From positions 3,038,001 to 3,102,000 of the forward strand of contig NC_085920.1 of the NCBI RefSeq assembly GCF_035222485.1: a stretch of DNA of 64,000 nucleotides, written 5' to 3'. Source of the DNA: Podospora pseudoanserina. Lineage: Eukaryota; Ascomycota; Sordariomycetes; Sordariales; Podosporaceae. The position numbers were made by a program, and so were the translations under genes. Shown here piece after piece: positions 63,929 to 64,000 of this stretch (its first letter is position 1; every line of letters begins with the position of its first letter). Below the pieces are notes generated by a model that saw only the letters and a list, made by a program, of their open reading frames with translations, was not told the origin of the DNA and did no database searches.

Positions 63929-64000
63929 GTCACAGTGCCGACTAAAGACTAGGGTAAGTGTTTTGTTATTGCGCGAGGGAAAGAAAAAGAGGAGCAAAGC

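Noticed and set aside
1-64000. CRISPR array, bacterial-type operon or secondary-metabolite cluster
   Set aside because: The window is eukaryotic, with spliced housekeeping genes; no spaced direct repeats of CRISPR form and no PKS/NRPS/terpene genes are present.

Overview
The window is nuclear DNA of a filamentous ascomycete, most likely a Sordariomycete close to the Sordariales (Neurospora/Podospora/Chaetomium group). The evidence is the gene set (UBA3, nuclear-encoded complex I 49 kDa subunit, COX17, RPC40, MCM4, COQ6, SUA5, ATG22, an eisosome Pil1/Lsp1 relative and fungus-specific BTB, BAH-PHD and GRGGAGN-motif proteins), short introns of about 48-75 nt with GTANGT donors and CTAAC-like branch sites, and AT-rich or transition-biased repeat debris of the kind left by repeat-induced point mutation (RIP).

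Layout. 1-4.86 kb: no convincing gene, several microsatellites. 4.86-7.72 kb (-): BTB-like protein. 8.91-10.17 kb (-): PXR1. 10.87-11.66 kb (+): coiled-coil protein of unknown role. 11.88-12.25 kb (-): COX17. 12.77-15.89 kb (-): TEL2. 16.47-17.77 kb (+): UBA3. 18.29-19.48 kb (-): RPC40. 20.32-21.96 kb (+): complex I 49 kDa subunit. 22.26-22.92 kb (-): a candidate gene built on a 21-bp periodic repeat. 23.02-24.82 kb (-): Cys/His motif protein. 24.9-27.4 kb: gene-poor, with a mutated 45-bp tandem duplication. 27.47-29.0 kb (-): COQ6. 29.56-30.16 kb (+): small conserved protein. 31.28-33.96 kb (+): germinal-centre kinase. 34.4-35.65 kb (+): SUA5. 35.87-36.6 kb (-): zeta-COP. 37.12-40.25 kb (+): MCM4. 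40.4-41.48 kb (-): Pil1/Lsp1-like. 42.48-42.85 kb (-): His-rich protein. 43.64-43.72 kb (-): tRNA-Val(AAC). 43.96-45.52 kb (-): OST1. 46.0-48.5 kb (+): a repeat-rich, probably decaying accessory locus. 49.4-51.9 kb (-): BAH-PHD reader, probably EPR-1-like. 53.1-55.28 kb (-): ATG22. 57.39-58.08 kb (-): GRGGAGN protein. 59.48-61.7 kb (-): RBR ubiquitin ligase. 61.8-64 kb: AT-rich block and a large inverted repeat.

Most genes are unrelated housekeeping genes, with no biosynthetic cluster. Several are in divergent pairs sharing a promoter of about 0.5-0.8 kb (TEL2/UBA3, RPC40/49 kDa subunit, COQ6/small protein, zeta-COP/MCM4) or convergent pairs (UBA3/RPC40, SUA5/zeta-COP, MCM4/Pil1-like). Exon junctions below were derived by hand from splice motifs plus reading-frame and family continuity; those of the conserved genes all close in frame.

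The most notable observations are an in-gene strand-composition switch (C-rich 5' half, G-rich 3' half) repeated across many genes; a 6-nt micro-exon in ATG22; a BAH-PHD protein whose PHD finger is split by a loop of about 174 residues; a 21-bp periodic array that reads as heptapeptides; and the long inverted repeat with one-sided RIP-like decay at the right edge.
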